A stretch of DNA of 64,000 nt from assembly GCF_019127135.1 (NCBI RefSeq), contig NZ_JAHOEA010000005.1, forward strand, positions 1-64,000, given 5' to 3'. Both the position numbers and the translations under genes were made by a program. This DNA comes from Segatella copri (GTDB lineage: Bacteria; Bacteroidota; Bacteroidia; Bacteroidales; Bacteroidaceae). This document shows positions 41,892-51,284 of this stretch, piece by piece. Under the pieces are notes generated by a model. That model was not told where the DNA came from and made no database searches. It saw nothing but the letters and a program-made list of their open reading frames with translations. Position 1 is the stretch's first letter; each line of letters starts with the position of its first letter.

Positions 41892-43979
41892 TTACATCCA
41901 ACCATTGTTACCGGCACTCTTTCTAACGGTCACAACTACGGTCTGGCTGGTACCATTGGCAGCTGTTACGGTGAGCGATGTACTTCCGGCAGCGAGTCCC
42001 TTCACGATGAGCGTCTTGCCATCTACCGAAGCAGAAGCTACGCCATTATTCGCTACTGAGCAAGAGAATCCCTCTGTCTGACCTGCAAAATATGCAGCGA
42101 GGTTGAGAGAAACAGTCTTCTCGATGCCCACATACACGTTAGGCAACTTCATATCAGAACTGAATTCCTTGTTCTTGATGTTATTCAAGAGCTGAGCTGC
42201 ATCAATCAGACCAGCACCCATCTTGCCGATGTACTTAGAGAGCTGTACAATCTCAGGCGAAGCACCTACGGTAGTATGGTTCATGTAGTAGGTCTTGGTT
42301 GCACCATTCTGATAATGACTGTCCAGTTCCTTCACAGACTTCTTCATCAGGGCTACGAAATCGGCAGCACGATAATGACGGTTCGTCTTGGCAGCATAAG
42401 CGAGACCCAAGGCAGCCACACCCGAAACGTGAGGACAAGCCATAGAGGTTCCCTCCATGTAGCCGTAGGCAGGCTGACCGTTCTTGATCATCGTAGAGAG
42501 CACAGCACCTTTCTGCTCGGTTGTCTCTGCCCAGTATTCATCTTCCTGCTCGCCAATCTTGCTGTAATATTCCAAGTCGCCACCAGGAGCGCTCAGGGTT
42601 ACGAGCGAACCGAAATCGGTGTAGCAGGCTGGAGTAAAGTCGGCAGCTAATGAAGATACGCAGACGCACTTAGAGTAAGCACCTGGGAAAGCAGGATTGC
42701 CAGCATACTCGTTACCGGCTGCGAAGACTGGAATACCACCGTCGATGACACCATTAGGCGAACCGGCATTGTTGATGAAGTAATCCAGCGCTTCCTTCTC
42801 CAGCGGATAGGTCTCAGCCCATTCCTTCTCGGTAGCAGGGCCCGGAGTATAACCGTTGATGATACTAGACTCTGAAGAGTTGTAACCCCAACTGCACTGC
42901 AGGATGACTGCACCATTATCGGCAGCATACTTGATGGCTCTCGCCTCGCCTGCCAAGGTTACACTGTTCTGACCGGAGAATACCTGGCAAGACATGATCT
43001 TGACACCAGAATTAGGAGAACCGTCACCACCAGCTACACCACAAACACCTCTACCATTATTATTTACGGCTGCAATGGTACCAGCTACGTGAGTACCATG
43101 ACCGGTGTCATTGGCATCAGTCCAGGTAATATCGCCGCTCTCAGTAACGAAGTTGTAGCCATGAAGGTCGCCCTCATAACCGTTTCCGTCGCCGTCAGTC
43201 TGGGCACCCTGAACACTTTCGCCCGGATTGCACCACATGTTGGCTGCCAAATCAGGGTGAGTATACATCACACCCTCATCAAGAATAGCCACGATGATAG
43301 AAGGATCACCTGTGCAGGTCTTCCATGCCTCAAGTGCATTCACATCACATCCTGCCTTAGCACCCACGTGATTATTGTTGAGGTTCTCAAAGTCATAGTT
43401 GCCCTCACCCAGGTTACGGTAATGCCACTGGCTGGCAAAGCCTGGGTCGTTTGGCTCGCCCTCGGCTGCTGCGCGGGTAGACTTCTGCTGAAGTGCCTTA
43501 TCGCTGAGATAGATGCGCTTGCTGTCGGTATTGTAAGCACGCTTGATGCGGCCGTTGGTCTGAACCTTTGAGATTTCGCCCAACTGCTTCAGTCGCTCGG
43601 CAGCCGCCTTCAGGTCGGTTCCCTTATTAAACTTCACCGTATACCAGAGGTGGAGTCCCGCCTCGCGGGTTCTTGCCTCAGTATTTGCATCTACTGGGAA
43701 CACACGCTCGAAGCTGTAGCTTCCCAGGATGTCGAGCACCTCGTCGGTAGAAGGAATACCCGAACGGGTAGCCTTTCCGGAGCGAGTCTTGCTCAGTTGT
43801 GCCTGGTCGAGGATATCGCTCATTTCCGGGCTGAACTTAATCAGCAGTTCACCCGCCTCAGCATCTGCAGGGATGGTGATTTCTGAATTGCCGTCAGAAG
43901 AGCCGATGGTTGACAGGCTGTCAGAACAGCCCGTCAATGCCAATGCGACCATTGCTATATAGAAAAACTTTTTCTTCAT
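41892..43979 (-). CDS. Subtilisin-like (S8) serine protease lipoprotein
   Basis: 695 residues with lipobox LTGC (Cys18). A fervidolysin-like propeptide region precedes the catalytic domain: Asp234 in VAILDEGVMYTHPDL, His297 in GTHVAGTIAA, Asn423 in AAGNEYAGNPAF, Ser512 in GTSMACPHVSG. The last 90 residues form a BIG2-like Ig domain (VTAANGTSQTVVVTV). As an outer-membrane-attached protease in an operon with SusC/SusD and surface lipoproteins but no glycosidase, it points to protein or peptide use. Cells would degrade protein outside and import the peptides. Activity on a given protein is not deducible. Confidence 0.92.
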   Translation of the reverse strand: MKKKFFYIAMVALALTGCSDSLSTIGSSDGNSEITIPADAEAGELLIKFSPEMSDILDQAQLSKTRSGKATRSGIPSTDEVLDILGSYSFERVFPVDANTEARTREAGLHLWYTVKFNKGTDLKAAAERLKQLGEISKVQTNGRIKRAYNTDSKRIYLSDKALQQKSTRAAAEGEPNDPGFASQWHYRNLGEGNYDFENLNNNHVGAKAGCDVNALEAWKTCTGDPSIIVAILDEGVMYTHPDLAANMWCNPGESVQGAQTDGDGNGYEGDLHGYNFVTESGDITWTDANDTGHGTHVAGTIAAVNNNGRGVCGVAGGDGSPNSGVKIMSCQVFSGQNSVTLAGEARAIKYAADNGAVILQCSWGYNSSESSIINGYTPGPATEKEWAETYPLEKEALDYFINNAGSPNGVIDGGIPVFAAGNEYAGNPAFPGAYSKCVCVSSLAADFTPACYTDFGSLVTLSAPGGDLEYYSKIGEQEDEYWAETTEQKGAVLSTMIKNGQPAYGYMEGTSMACPHVSGVAALGLAYAAKTNRHYRAADFVALMKKSVKELDSHYQNGATKTYYMNHTTVGASPEIVQLSKYIGKMGAGLIDAAQLLNNIKNKEFSSDMKLPNVYVGIEKTVSLNLAAYFAGQTEGFSCSVANNGVASASVDGKTLIVKGLAAGSTSLTVTAANGTSQTVVVTVRKSAGNNGWM

Positions 43980-44010
43980 TGTTTGCTTCTATATTGTTTT
44001 TATGTTTATC

Positions 44011-46059
44011 TTACTTTTTCTTAGTTCTCCTGTACTTAGCCATCAGCGCAGCTTCATTAATATCGCCTGCTGCCACGTATTTGCGGTAGTAGAGCGGATA
44101 AGCTACACCTGGAACCTCCCACTTGCTGCCTGGGTCACTGGTTCCGTAATAGTAGTCGTAGCTGTAGCTGTCTTCTGTCATATTAGAGAAACCAACGGCA
44201 GCGCCATCGCTGTTCTTACCCTTAGGCTGCTGGTTGAAGATCATCGTTGGTGCATTCCATTCTACCAGGTGTGGATGGAAGAGAATCCAGTTTGGCACCT
44301 TTCCTGTAAAGAAGTTCAGGTTGAGTGACAACTGACGGCAGTTTGGCAATACACGTGGCACCTGGAGAGGATAAACATCCTCACTAACTACAGAACCATC
44401 CTTGTGCTTGCAGGTTACAGGATTATCCCAGCCTGAGAGCAACCACTTGCAGGTATCGCCTACCAGCTTGTCGAGATAATCTTTCTTGTTGGTAGAGAAG
44501 TCAGACTTGCTGTATCGGGTAGCCTTGCCGGCAGCCTCCAATGCCTCAGTCATCTCATCATCGGTAGGAAGTTCACCCTCCAGGAAGCAGTAAGACAACT
44601 CGAGTGTATTCAACTTATCCCATGTCAGGAGCTTGAGAAGCGCCTGGCGGTCTGCGGTTCCGGCATTTACCTTACCATACAGTCCGATAGGATAGTTATT
44701 ATAAACATAGACGCCTGATGCATTCATTTCGCCCAGCGAAGCGATGTTGATGACAACATCCGTACGGCGCTGTGCATAGAGAACGAGGTTACGCAACTTA
44801 GGGAAGTTCTTCTCGTTGACGATATTGGTGATATCCGACAACTTGTTGAAGTTGTTACTTACCAGGTTGAGCGATTCAAGACTCTTGCCCAGATGAACAA
44901 AGCTAGCAGGCAACTGAGTCAGACCGTAAGCCTGAACGGTAAGATTCTTCAGATACTTCAGCGAGCAGATTTCATCACCGAGCTTCACCTCACGAATCTG
45001 GTTGTTCTCGTTAGCTGCAACAGAGAATGACTCCAGGAACTTGAGATTACCCACTTCCTTAGGAAGAGTTTCGCCACTCTTGAGGTTGAACATGCTGAAC
45101 TTGACAGAACGTACACGTCCTAAAGCCTCAGGATGAGTTTTCACGAAATCATCAGTAGCTTCCCAGAGCGTTACGCCGCTCCAGTTGCGCATGTTATCGC
45201 TGGAATCGAAGGTAGCCATGCTACCCAGTTTCTGGTTGATCATGATGACAGAGAGAGAGTCACCGGCACGGTTGTCCTCAATCTTTGGTGCTGCCTTCTG
45301 ACGAACGGTCAGGATGACATCATCTGTAGGTTTGCCATCTGCATCTACCAGCTGGTCTTCAGCCTTGACTGGCACGAGATGAACCTTAGCCACACGAACG
45401 GCAGGAACCACGTTCATCGCCCAGCGGAACTTGAAGTTCACGGTGCGAGGACGATACTTTCTGTCCAGCACGATACCCAGGTTAGTACCAGTCAGCTTAT
45501 CTTCATCCTTGCTGTTCAGGAGCCAGCCCTCACGCTCGCTCTCGTTCTCTGCCTTCTCGGCATCGGTCAGATCACCCTCGAAAGAATACTCTATCTTACC
45601 GATCTTGCATTCCACGTTGGCAGAAATGAGACTCTCGAAAGCACGGTTATCGTAAGAATCGGAGTTTTCGATTTCTACAACAGGATCCTTCAGGAAGATC
45701 TGCTTGCCATAACCGAACTGGGTGATGGTAAGCTTGCGGCTCTGTCCGTTGGCACCCTGGAAACTGAGTTCTGTGCTGCGGAGCGTGTTGGAAAGAGTAG
45801 AATCCACCTTGATGGTACCCTCAACAGAACCCACGCCGTTGGCAGGCGAAAGCATCAGCCAAGGCTCAGAGGTATTTGCTACCCAATCCTGTGAGGCAGC
45901 GATGGCAATCTGCTCTGTTCCACCCTGAGGGCCTATGGCTATCTCCTCTTTATCGAGCGCCAGTCCTCCTGGGATATCGACATCATCCTTATCGCTGCAG
46001 GCTGTGAAAAGCCCGGCAGCGAGAACGATACCTAATGTCAGTTTATTCATATATTTCAT
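44011..46059 (-). CDS. BACON-domain and leucine-rich-repeat surface lipoprotein
   Basis: 682 residues; lipobox LFTAC (Cys about 21) then DKDDVD. A BACON-like domain (about residues 32-118: IAIAASQDWVANTSEPWLMLSPANG, LSFQGANGQSRKLTITQFG) is followed by a beta-sandwich part and, from about 325, LRR-like repeats (LKFLESFSVAANENNQI, LKYLKNLTVQAYGLTQLP, LESLNLVSNNFNKL). BACON domains bind mucin-type glycans or other surface ligands in some proteins. It is the sixth gene of the leftward operon, and its paralogue-like LRR neighbour precedes it. Confidence 0.8.
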   Translation of the reverse strand: MKYMNKLTLGIVLAAGLFTACSDKDDVDIPGGLALDKEEIAIGPQGGTEQIAIAASQDWVANTSEPWLMLSPANGVGSVEGTIKVDSTLSNTLRSTELSFQGANGQSRKLTITQFGYGKQIFLKDPVVEIENSDSYDNRAFESLISANVECKIGKIEYSFEGDLTDAEKAENESEREGWLLNSKDEDKLTGTNLGIVLDRKYRPRTVNFKFRWAMNVVPAVRVAKVHLVPVKAEDQLVDADGKPTDDVILTVRQKAAPKIEDNRAGDSLSVIMINQKLGSMATFDSSDNMRNWSGVTLWEATDDFVKTHPEALGRVRSVKFSMFNLKSGETLPKEVGNLKFLESFSVAANENNQIREVKLGDEICSLKYLKNLTVQAYGLTQLPASFVHLGKSLESLNLVSNNFNKLSDITNIVNEKNFPKLRNLVLYAQRRTDVVINIASLGEMNASGVYVYNNYPIGLYGKVNAGTADRQALLKLLTWDKLNTLELSYCFLEGELPTDDEMTEALEAAGKATRYSKSDFSTNKKDYLDKLVGDTCKWLLSGWDNPVTCKHKDGSVVSEDVYPLQVPRVLPNCRQLSLNLNFFTGKVPNWILFHPHLVEWNAPTMIFNQQPKGKNSDGAAVGFSNMTEDSYSYDYYYGTSDPGSKWEVPGVAYPLYYRKYVAAGDINEAALMAKYRRTKKK

Positions 46060-46080
46060 ATTACTACTTTCTTATAGGGT

Positions 46081-48765
46081 TTAATTTTCGAGATCCAAAG
46101 CATCGCAACCGCGGATGTCCTGATTCTTGTCGTAGAACAGCTTATACATACCTGCCTTGATGTATGGGCAGACGCTGGTTACATCGATAGAGATGTTAGG
46201 GTTGTCTGCGATATTCAGGATATAAAGGTGAGAGGTCAGTGTCTCTTCTACCTTACGGATATCGTTGGAACCAATCTGGAACTGGATCAGGCTCGGACAG
46301 GTTGTGATTCCTGTAGGCCATGTACGCAGGCAACGCTGGTCGGTCTTCTCATCACGCTGGTGGTTGATGGCAAAGGCACGGAGCACGGCACTGTTCAATG
46401 GCTGGGTTGGCACCTCGGTGAAGCAGTTGTAGCTCAAGTCCATATTGGTAATGTATGGCAATGTGGTTGAGCGGAAGTCATCAGAGAGGGATGTCAACTT
46501 ATTGAATCGGAGGTCGATGACCTGCAGCAGATAAGCCTTCTTGCCCTTGATGGAACCCTTAGGGATGGTGCGCATCTGGTTGCCGCTCAAATCGATGGTT
46601 GTGATTGGCGAACCGGCAGTAAACAGCTCTGTAGGGAACTTCTCAATCTTGTTGTTCGAGAGAGTAACGGTTGCTGCATTGATACCCTTGTAGGTACCAT
46701 GACTATTATCTACACCTGTAATCTCGTTGTAAGAGAAGTCTACAGAACCCATCTCGCGAACCGAACTTGCATCGAAGATATTCGGAATCTTCTTCAGTTT
46801 GTTGTGGGCGAAGGTCAGACTCTCTACATCATCTGTAAAGGCACAGAGATTAGCAGGAACCTCCTCAATCTGGTTGTTGTTCAGATAGAGTGAAGAAAGC
46901 GCTACCTCAGAACCGAACGGATGCAACTTCTTGATATTGTTGTAAGCCAGGTCGAGCAGACCGAGATTCACCATCTTGCTCAAGGCAGATGACTCTGGGA
47001 ACTCCTCCAGGTTGTTGTAACTCATATAGAGAATCTGGAGTGTCTTACCGGTCTTCTCGTTAGCCAGACGGGTCCAGTCGTTTCTCAACTGGTTAGCTGA
47101 GATACCCTTGCATCGTGCCAGGTTCATCGCCTGCAATTTAGGGAGATTATAGTAGAAGTCTGGAATGCGACTGATCTTCGGACAGTTGTAAAGTTCGATA
47201 TCGGTCAGGTTTTCCATCTTGTCCCAATCCTCATCCTTAAACTCCTGCGCAAACTTACCATAAACAGGATCGTCAGCATTGTAGAACTTCGCACAAACCT
47301 CATCGGCTGTGATAGAAGAGTTACCGATGTAGAACTGCTGCAACTTGGTCAGACGGTAGATAGCCTTTGAAATACCGCTGATGCGGTTGGTCAATGTACC
47401 GATCTGCGCATCCTTCAGGTTGATGCGGCTGTCCTTCTTGATTCTGTTCTTCGGTGCCACCTTAGGATCAGAGTTGTAGCTTTTTACTATCATCTCCGAC
47501 ATGTTGGCACGTGGGTCATACTTCAGGAACTTATTCTCATAGTCGTGACGCATGCTGCTCTTCTTTGCAGCAGTCAGACTGTTTGCATCATAATTATTGA
47601 AGATGTTGGCACCAATCTTCTCATCGTGAGAACCGAGGTTGAGCACCTGGAGTTCTGTCAGCTGTCCGATGGCATCAGGTACGATTCCCTTTGCACCGAA
47701 ACCGGCGATAACGAGACCGATAACACGGCCGTTGCTGTTGAGCGTTACGCCCGGCTGTTCGCCCCACATATCGAGTTCCTTGTTGAAGTTCCAGTTAGCT
47801 CCCTTGAAGGTAGCATCGCCATAGAAGCTCCACTCCTTACCCTGGAGAGATTCCCAGATAGCCTTCAAAGCCTCATAGTCCTTGATATACTCCTTTGTCT
47901 TGGAAAGGAGGATAGGCACCTGAGCTTTATCATTGAGTTGATTGTCCTCTATAATGAAAGCCTCACCCTTTACAGGCTGGGTCTCGTACTTGGTCTTTAC
48001 CGCACCTGTCTTTCCGTAGGTGGTATATGAGGTAACCTGATAAGTACCGGCAGGCAGCCATACGGTAGAATCGCAGTAAGCTGTACCTGTGTCCATATAC
48101 TTATCGTTCTCATTGTCTGGATTCTGATGCTCTACGCTAGACTCCTTATATTTCACCTTCAATTCAGGGAAGGTATAGGTCTCACGGGTAAAGAGGTTGG
48201 TTACGCTGACATCAACGAGACGGATGTTAGAGAAGAGATACTCTGTACCACCGGCACGGGTCTTCTCCCACTCCTTCACGAGATTGAACTTCACCTTACC
48301 ACGCTCCACAGTCTCCACCATGAGGTTCTGTACTTCCAGACCGCCACCTACTACAGTGAATGTTTCGCCGGCAGAAGAAGCCAGCAACTCCTCGTCTACC
48401 GCATCATAGAGATAGAAACCGATGACGGTGTAAGTACCCGAAGCGAGTTGCAGTTTTTCACTTCTCAGACCATACTCAGCATTCTCTGAATTATAAGAAT
48501 TGAGCACCAGTGTCTGAGACACAGTTGTACCGTTGTGCTCCATGACCACCTTGATTTTCTTGGCATCATCCAGTTTCTCAAGTTTGTCAAGGGCAGCAGC
48601 ACGGGTAGCTCTAGAAGAAACCTTCTTGCTGAGCTTGAACTGCACATATCCGTATGTGCCGTCCCAACCCTCGGTTTCATCATCAGAGCAACTTGTTGCT
48701 GCAAAGGTCAGGAGAGAGACCAAGAGCAACAAGAGTGCCTTTGAAAATATTTTCATTCTGTTCAT
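46081..48765 (-). CDS. Leucine-rich-repeat surface lipoprotein (DUF4458-like N-terminus)
   Basis: 894 residues; lipobox FAATSC (Cys about 26) then SDDETEG. The first 250 residues (GYVQFKLSKKVSSRATRAA, LQLASGTYTVIGFYLYDAVDEEL) resemble the DUF4458 Ig-like region found in Bacteroidota. From about residue 350, classical LRRs dominate: LQVLNLGS, LTDIELYNCPKISRIPD, LGLLDLAYNNIKKLHP, LSSLYLNNNQIEEVPANL, TIDLSGNQMRTIP. LRR proteins usually bind protein ligands. The start overlaps the stop of the previous gene by one base (TAATG), showing translational coupling. Confidence 0.82.
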   Translation of the reverse strand: MNRMKIFSKALLLLLVSLLTFAATSCSDDETEGWDGTYGYVQFKLSKKVSSRATRAAALDKLEKLDDAKKIKVVMEHNGTTVSQTLVLNSYNSENAEYGLRSEKLQLASGTYTVIGFYLYDAVDEELLASSAGETFTVVGGGLEVQNLMVETVERGKVKFNLVKEWEKTRAGGTEYLFSNIRLVDVSVTNLFTRETYTFPELKVKYKESSVEHQNPDNENDKYMDTGTAYCDSTVWLPAGTYQVTSYTTYGKTGAVKTKYETQPVKGEAFIIEDNQLNDKAQVPILLSKTKEYIKDYEALKAIWESLQGKEWSFYGDATFKGANWNFNKELDMWGEQPGVTLNSNGRVIGLVIAGFGAKGIVPDAIGQLTELQVLNLGSHDEKIGANIFNNYDANSLTAAKKSSMRHDYENKFLKYDPRANMSEMIVKSYNSDPKVAPKNRIKKDSRINLKDAQIGTLTNRISGISKAIYRLTKLQQFYIGNSSITADEVCAKFYNADDPVYGKFAQEFKDEDWDKMENLTDIELYNCPKISRIPDFYYNLPKLQAMNLARCKGISANQLRNDWTRLANEKTGKTLQILYMSYNNLEEFPESSALSKMVNLGLLDLAYNNIKKLHPFGSEVALSSLYLNNNQIEEVPANLCAFTDDVESLTFAHNKLKKIPNIFDASSVREMGSVDFSYNEITGVDNSHGTYKGINAATVTLSNNKIEKFPTELFTAGSPITTIDLSGNQMRTIPKGSIKGKKAYLLQVIDLRFNKLTSLSDDFRSTTLPYITNMDLSYNCFTEVPTQPLNSAVLRAFAINHQRDEKTDQRCLRTWPTGITTCPSLIQFQIGSNDIRKVEETLTSHLYILNIADNPNISIDVTSVCPYIKAGMYKLFYDKNQDIRGCDALDLEN

Positions 48766-50348
48766 TACTTTCTAATTTTTCTGATAGAAGTATGTTTCTT
48801 ACTCATTCCCTCACCAGGAGATTCAACAACAAGAACCTTTACAGGAGTTCCGTTGTCCTTGAATACCATAAACATCGGAGTAGCTTCTGGTACTTGTACA
48901 AAGAATATCCAATTCTCCTTTTCGTCTTGTGAAGGCTCTGCGTTAACATCATTTCCGTTGAAATCCTTAACTGTAAGATAGCCTGTCTCCATCATAGTGG
49001 TAGGGTCCCAATCCTTGATATTAGGATTAACTGTAAGAGAGCTTCCTGCTTCTGACTGAGCGACATATATTTCGTCACCATTGTAGCCAAATGCTTCTGA
49101 TATGATAGAACCATACATTGATTTATCCTTCTTGCACTCTACTGGCAAGTAGTTCATCTTCAAGATTGTAGGCGCTGCAGACTGATCACCAGCAGAAGAG
49201 TTGGCCTCCTTCTGTACAACATCCATCAGGAAGTAGCGGTCGTAATCGCTCTTCACGCTTGTGTAGTCGTTCTCAAGCATCTCATCGAGACCGTTATCGA
49301 AAGTTGCGTAAACGCTCTGTGGCAATGCATAAACCAGGAACTCACGGCTTCCGCTGCTCAAGGCATCAATAGTGAGCTTAACGTCACCCTTCTCACCCTG
49401 CAACTTCACAGCGCCGGATGTTTCCTCGCGCAGACCATCTTCCTTTTTCTCGAAGACTACCAGCTGGTAAGCATCACCCAAGGTCTTGAGGGTGAAAGGA
49501 ACGAAGTTGTAGAAGGTGAAAGCGTTGGTATCACCGCCATTCAGGCTAGAACCATTCTGAGTGAACACCTTACCATCGAGAGATACATTCCATACTGCCC
49601 ACCGTGAAGAGGTTGGATAAGTAACATCCATGGTGCTGGTGGTCATACCATTATAGATAACAGGTATGGTTACAGCAGCCTTGCCATCCTCAGAAGTGAA
49701 GGTGATGGTGTAGTTGCCGTCCTTAGCGATGGCATACTTAGCACTTACGCCCTGATTCTCCTTGAAGGAAACACCGCCTACAACTTCCTTGTTAGGTGTA
49801 CCTACCAGGAAGCCGCCTTCCAAGTCTACCCAAGCAGGAGTATTGGTAACAGCAAAACGGAAGTTTGACTTTACAGTAAACTTGTTGTATACATTGTAAC
49901 CTACGGTGATACCTGTCTCGGTAATATCTTCGCCAGTCGCATCGTAAACCTTCAGGTCATAGCCGGCAGCCGAACGCTTAACCTCAGCGATGGCAACCTT
50001 CTGACCACCCATATTCAGGAAGAGCTGAGCCACGCTCATATCATCGCTGGCATCATCATCAGTAATCTTAACCTTGATGGTCTGCTTGCCTGCAGTACCA
50101 TTGAGTACGAAGGCGTCTGTTTTCTCGCCCTGCACCAGTTTACACCAGATTTTGTCTGAAGAAAGGCTCCAGCTCTCGTTGGCATCGAAGGTGAAGTCCA
50201 ACTCAGCGCCAGCAGCACCGGCGATAGTCTGTACCTGTGGGAACACAGGAGTTACTGCATCGTCGTCATCGCTGGAACAAGCTGTGAACAGAGTCACTGA
50301 TACCAGCGCCATCAATACGAGCCAATATTTTGAAATCAATGTTTTCAT
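48765..50348 (-). CDS. BACON-like surface lipoprotein (DUF5003-like)
   Basis: 527 residues; lipobox LFTAC (Cys about 24) followed by SSDDDDAV. An N-terminal BACON-like sandwich (about 45-130: FTFDANESWSLSSDKIWCKLVQG, LFLNMGGQKVAIAEVKR) precedes a long beta-rich part with a C-terminal half resembling DUF5003 (WIFFVQVPEATPMFMVFKDNG). I am not sure of the family name. It is the fourth gene of the operon, coupled to the LRR protein gene. Probably a surface ligand-binding component. Confidence 0.7.
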   Translation of the reverse strand: MKTLISKYWLVLMALVSVTLFTACSSDDDDAVTPVFPQVQTIAGAAGAELDFTFDANESWSLSSDKIWCKLVQGEKTDAFVLNGTAGKQTIKVKITDDDASDDMSVAQLFLNMGGQKVAIAEVKRSAAGYDLKVYDATGEDITETGITVGYNVYNKFTVKSNFRFAVTNTPAWVDLEGGFLVGTPNKEVVGGVSFKENQGVSAKYAIAKDGNYTITFTSEDGKAAVTIPVIYNGMTTSTMDVTYPTSSRWAVWNVSLDGKVFTQNGSSLNGGDTNAFTFYNFVPFTLKTLGDAYQLVVFEKKEDGLREETSGAVKLQGEKGDVKLTIDALSSGSREFLVYALPQSVYATFDNGLDEMLENDYTSVKSDYDRYFLMDVVQKEANSSAGDQSAAPTILKMNYLPVECKKDKSMYGSIISEAFGYNGDEIYVAQSEAGSSLTVNPNIKDWDPTTMMETGYLTVKDFNGNDVNAEPSQDEKENWIFFVQVPEATPMFMVFKDNGTPVKVLVVESPGEGMSKKHTSIRKIRK

Positions 50349-50366
50349 TTTCTTTTTATTCTACGA

Positions 50367-51269
50367 TTAATATCCTTGTTCTTTCAATTTCTCTGCCTCT
50401 GCATCGCTGATCCATTCATACATGGTGATGAAGGTTCCTACGTTGCCGAAGCTTGAACCATCCTTGTTGTCTACACTCATGGTGACATACTGCAATACAT
50501 AGTTCTGGCAGGTGTTATAATAAGAGGTATAGAGAGAAGGCTGGCTGATGCGCAACTTGCCGTCTCCATAGATGGTACCGAACGCCTCGCCGGTTTCACC
50601 AGCTATCTGGTCGTCCATCTCTACCTTTGGCTCAAGAATGTTCTTGGTGCTGAACTTCAACTTCAGGTTGTAGCCCTTATAGTAAACATCCTTCAGCAGA
50701 ACGGTATTCTCCTCGCCTTCCACTACCTCAGTCTTGATCAGACGGTTGGTTACGTTGTTCAGATACTGACTGTAGAAGGTAGATGTTACCATACACCAGC
50801 CTGAGAAGTTGTGGATATCGAAAGGACAAGACTTCTGCATTACCACGTGGGCATAGTCCTTATAGAGATCTGTCCAGTTATACTTCTCCGGAATCACCAG
50901 TTTCAGGGTGAAGCCGAGCGAGTCGGTCTTGCCGATGTTATCATAGATACCCTGAACCTTCACATTTCCTACCATCTCGCCCGCCTTGATTGTAACGGTG
51001 TTGTTGAGGATGCGGTAATGCTTACCCTCGATGGCATTGCTCTGCTTGTCTACTACCTCCACGCCGAAGGTGCGGTCGTAGTCAGCTTTTTCGGTTGCAG
51101 ATACAGGCACATTGAATACCTCATTGCTTTCCTGTACAGCATACTGATAGAGCGTATCAGAGAACATGATATGACTCGGACCAGCATAAGTGGTATAATC
51201 CTGTGAACAACTCACAAGAGCGATGAGTGCAGCTACGGCTGCCAAACATCCCATCATTATTTTCTTCAT
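50367..51269 (-). CDS. DUF4984/DUF1735-like surface lipoprotein
   Basis: 300 residues; lipobox LVSC (Cys about 21). An N-terminal Calx-beta-like Ig segment (VQESNEVFNVPVSATEKADYDRTFGVEVV and GKHYRILNNTVTIKAGEMVGNVKV) is typical for Bacteroidota DUF1735/DUF4843-type lipoproteins encoded behind SusD. The second half (HNFSGWCMVTSTFYSQYL, YVTMSVDNKDG) resembles DUF4984. Third gene of the operon, 15 bp after SusD. Probably a surface binding protein in the SusE position. Confidence 0.75.
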   Translation of the reverse strand: MKKIMMGCLAAVAALIALVSCSQDYTTYAGPSHIMFSDTLYQYAVQESNEVFNVPVSATEKADYDRTFGVEVVDKQSNAIEGKHYRILNNTVTIKAGEMVGNVKVQGIYDNIGKTDSLGFTLKLVIPEKYNWTDLYKDYAHVVMQKSCPFDIHNFSGWCMVTSTFYSQYLNNVTNRLIKTEVVEGEENTVLLKDVYYKGYNLKLKFSTKNILEPKVEMDDQIAGETGEAFGTIYGDGKLRISQPSLYTSYYNTCQNYVLQYVTMSVDNKDGSSFGNVGTFITMYEWISDAEAEKLKEQGY

Positions 51270-51284
51270 GATCGTCTCCTTATT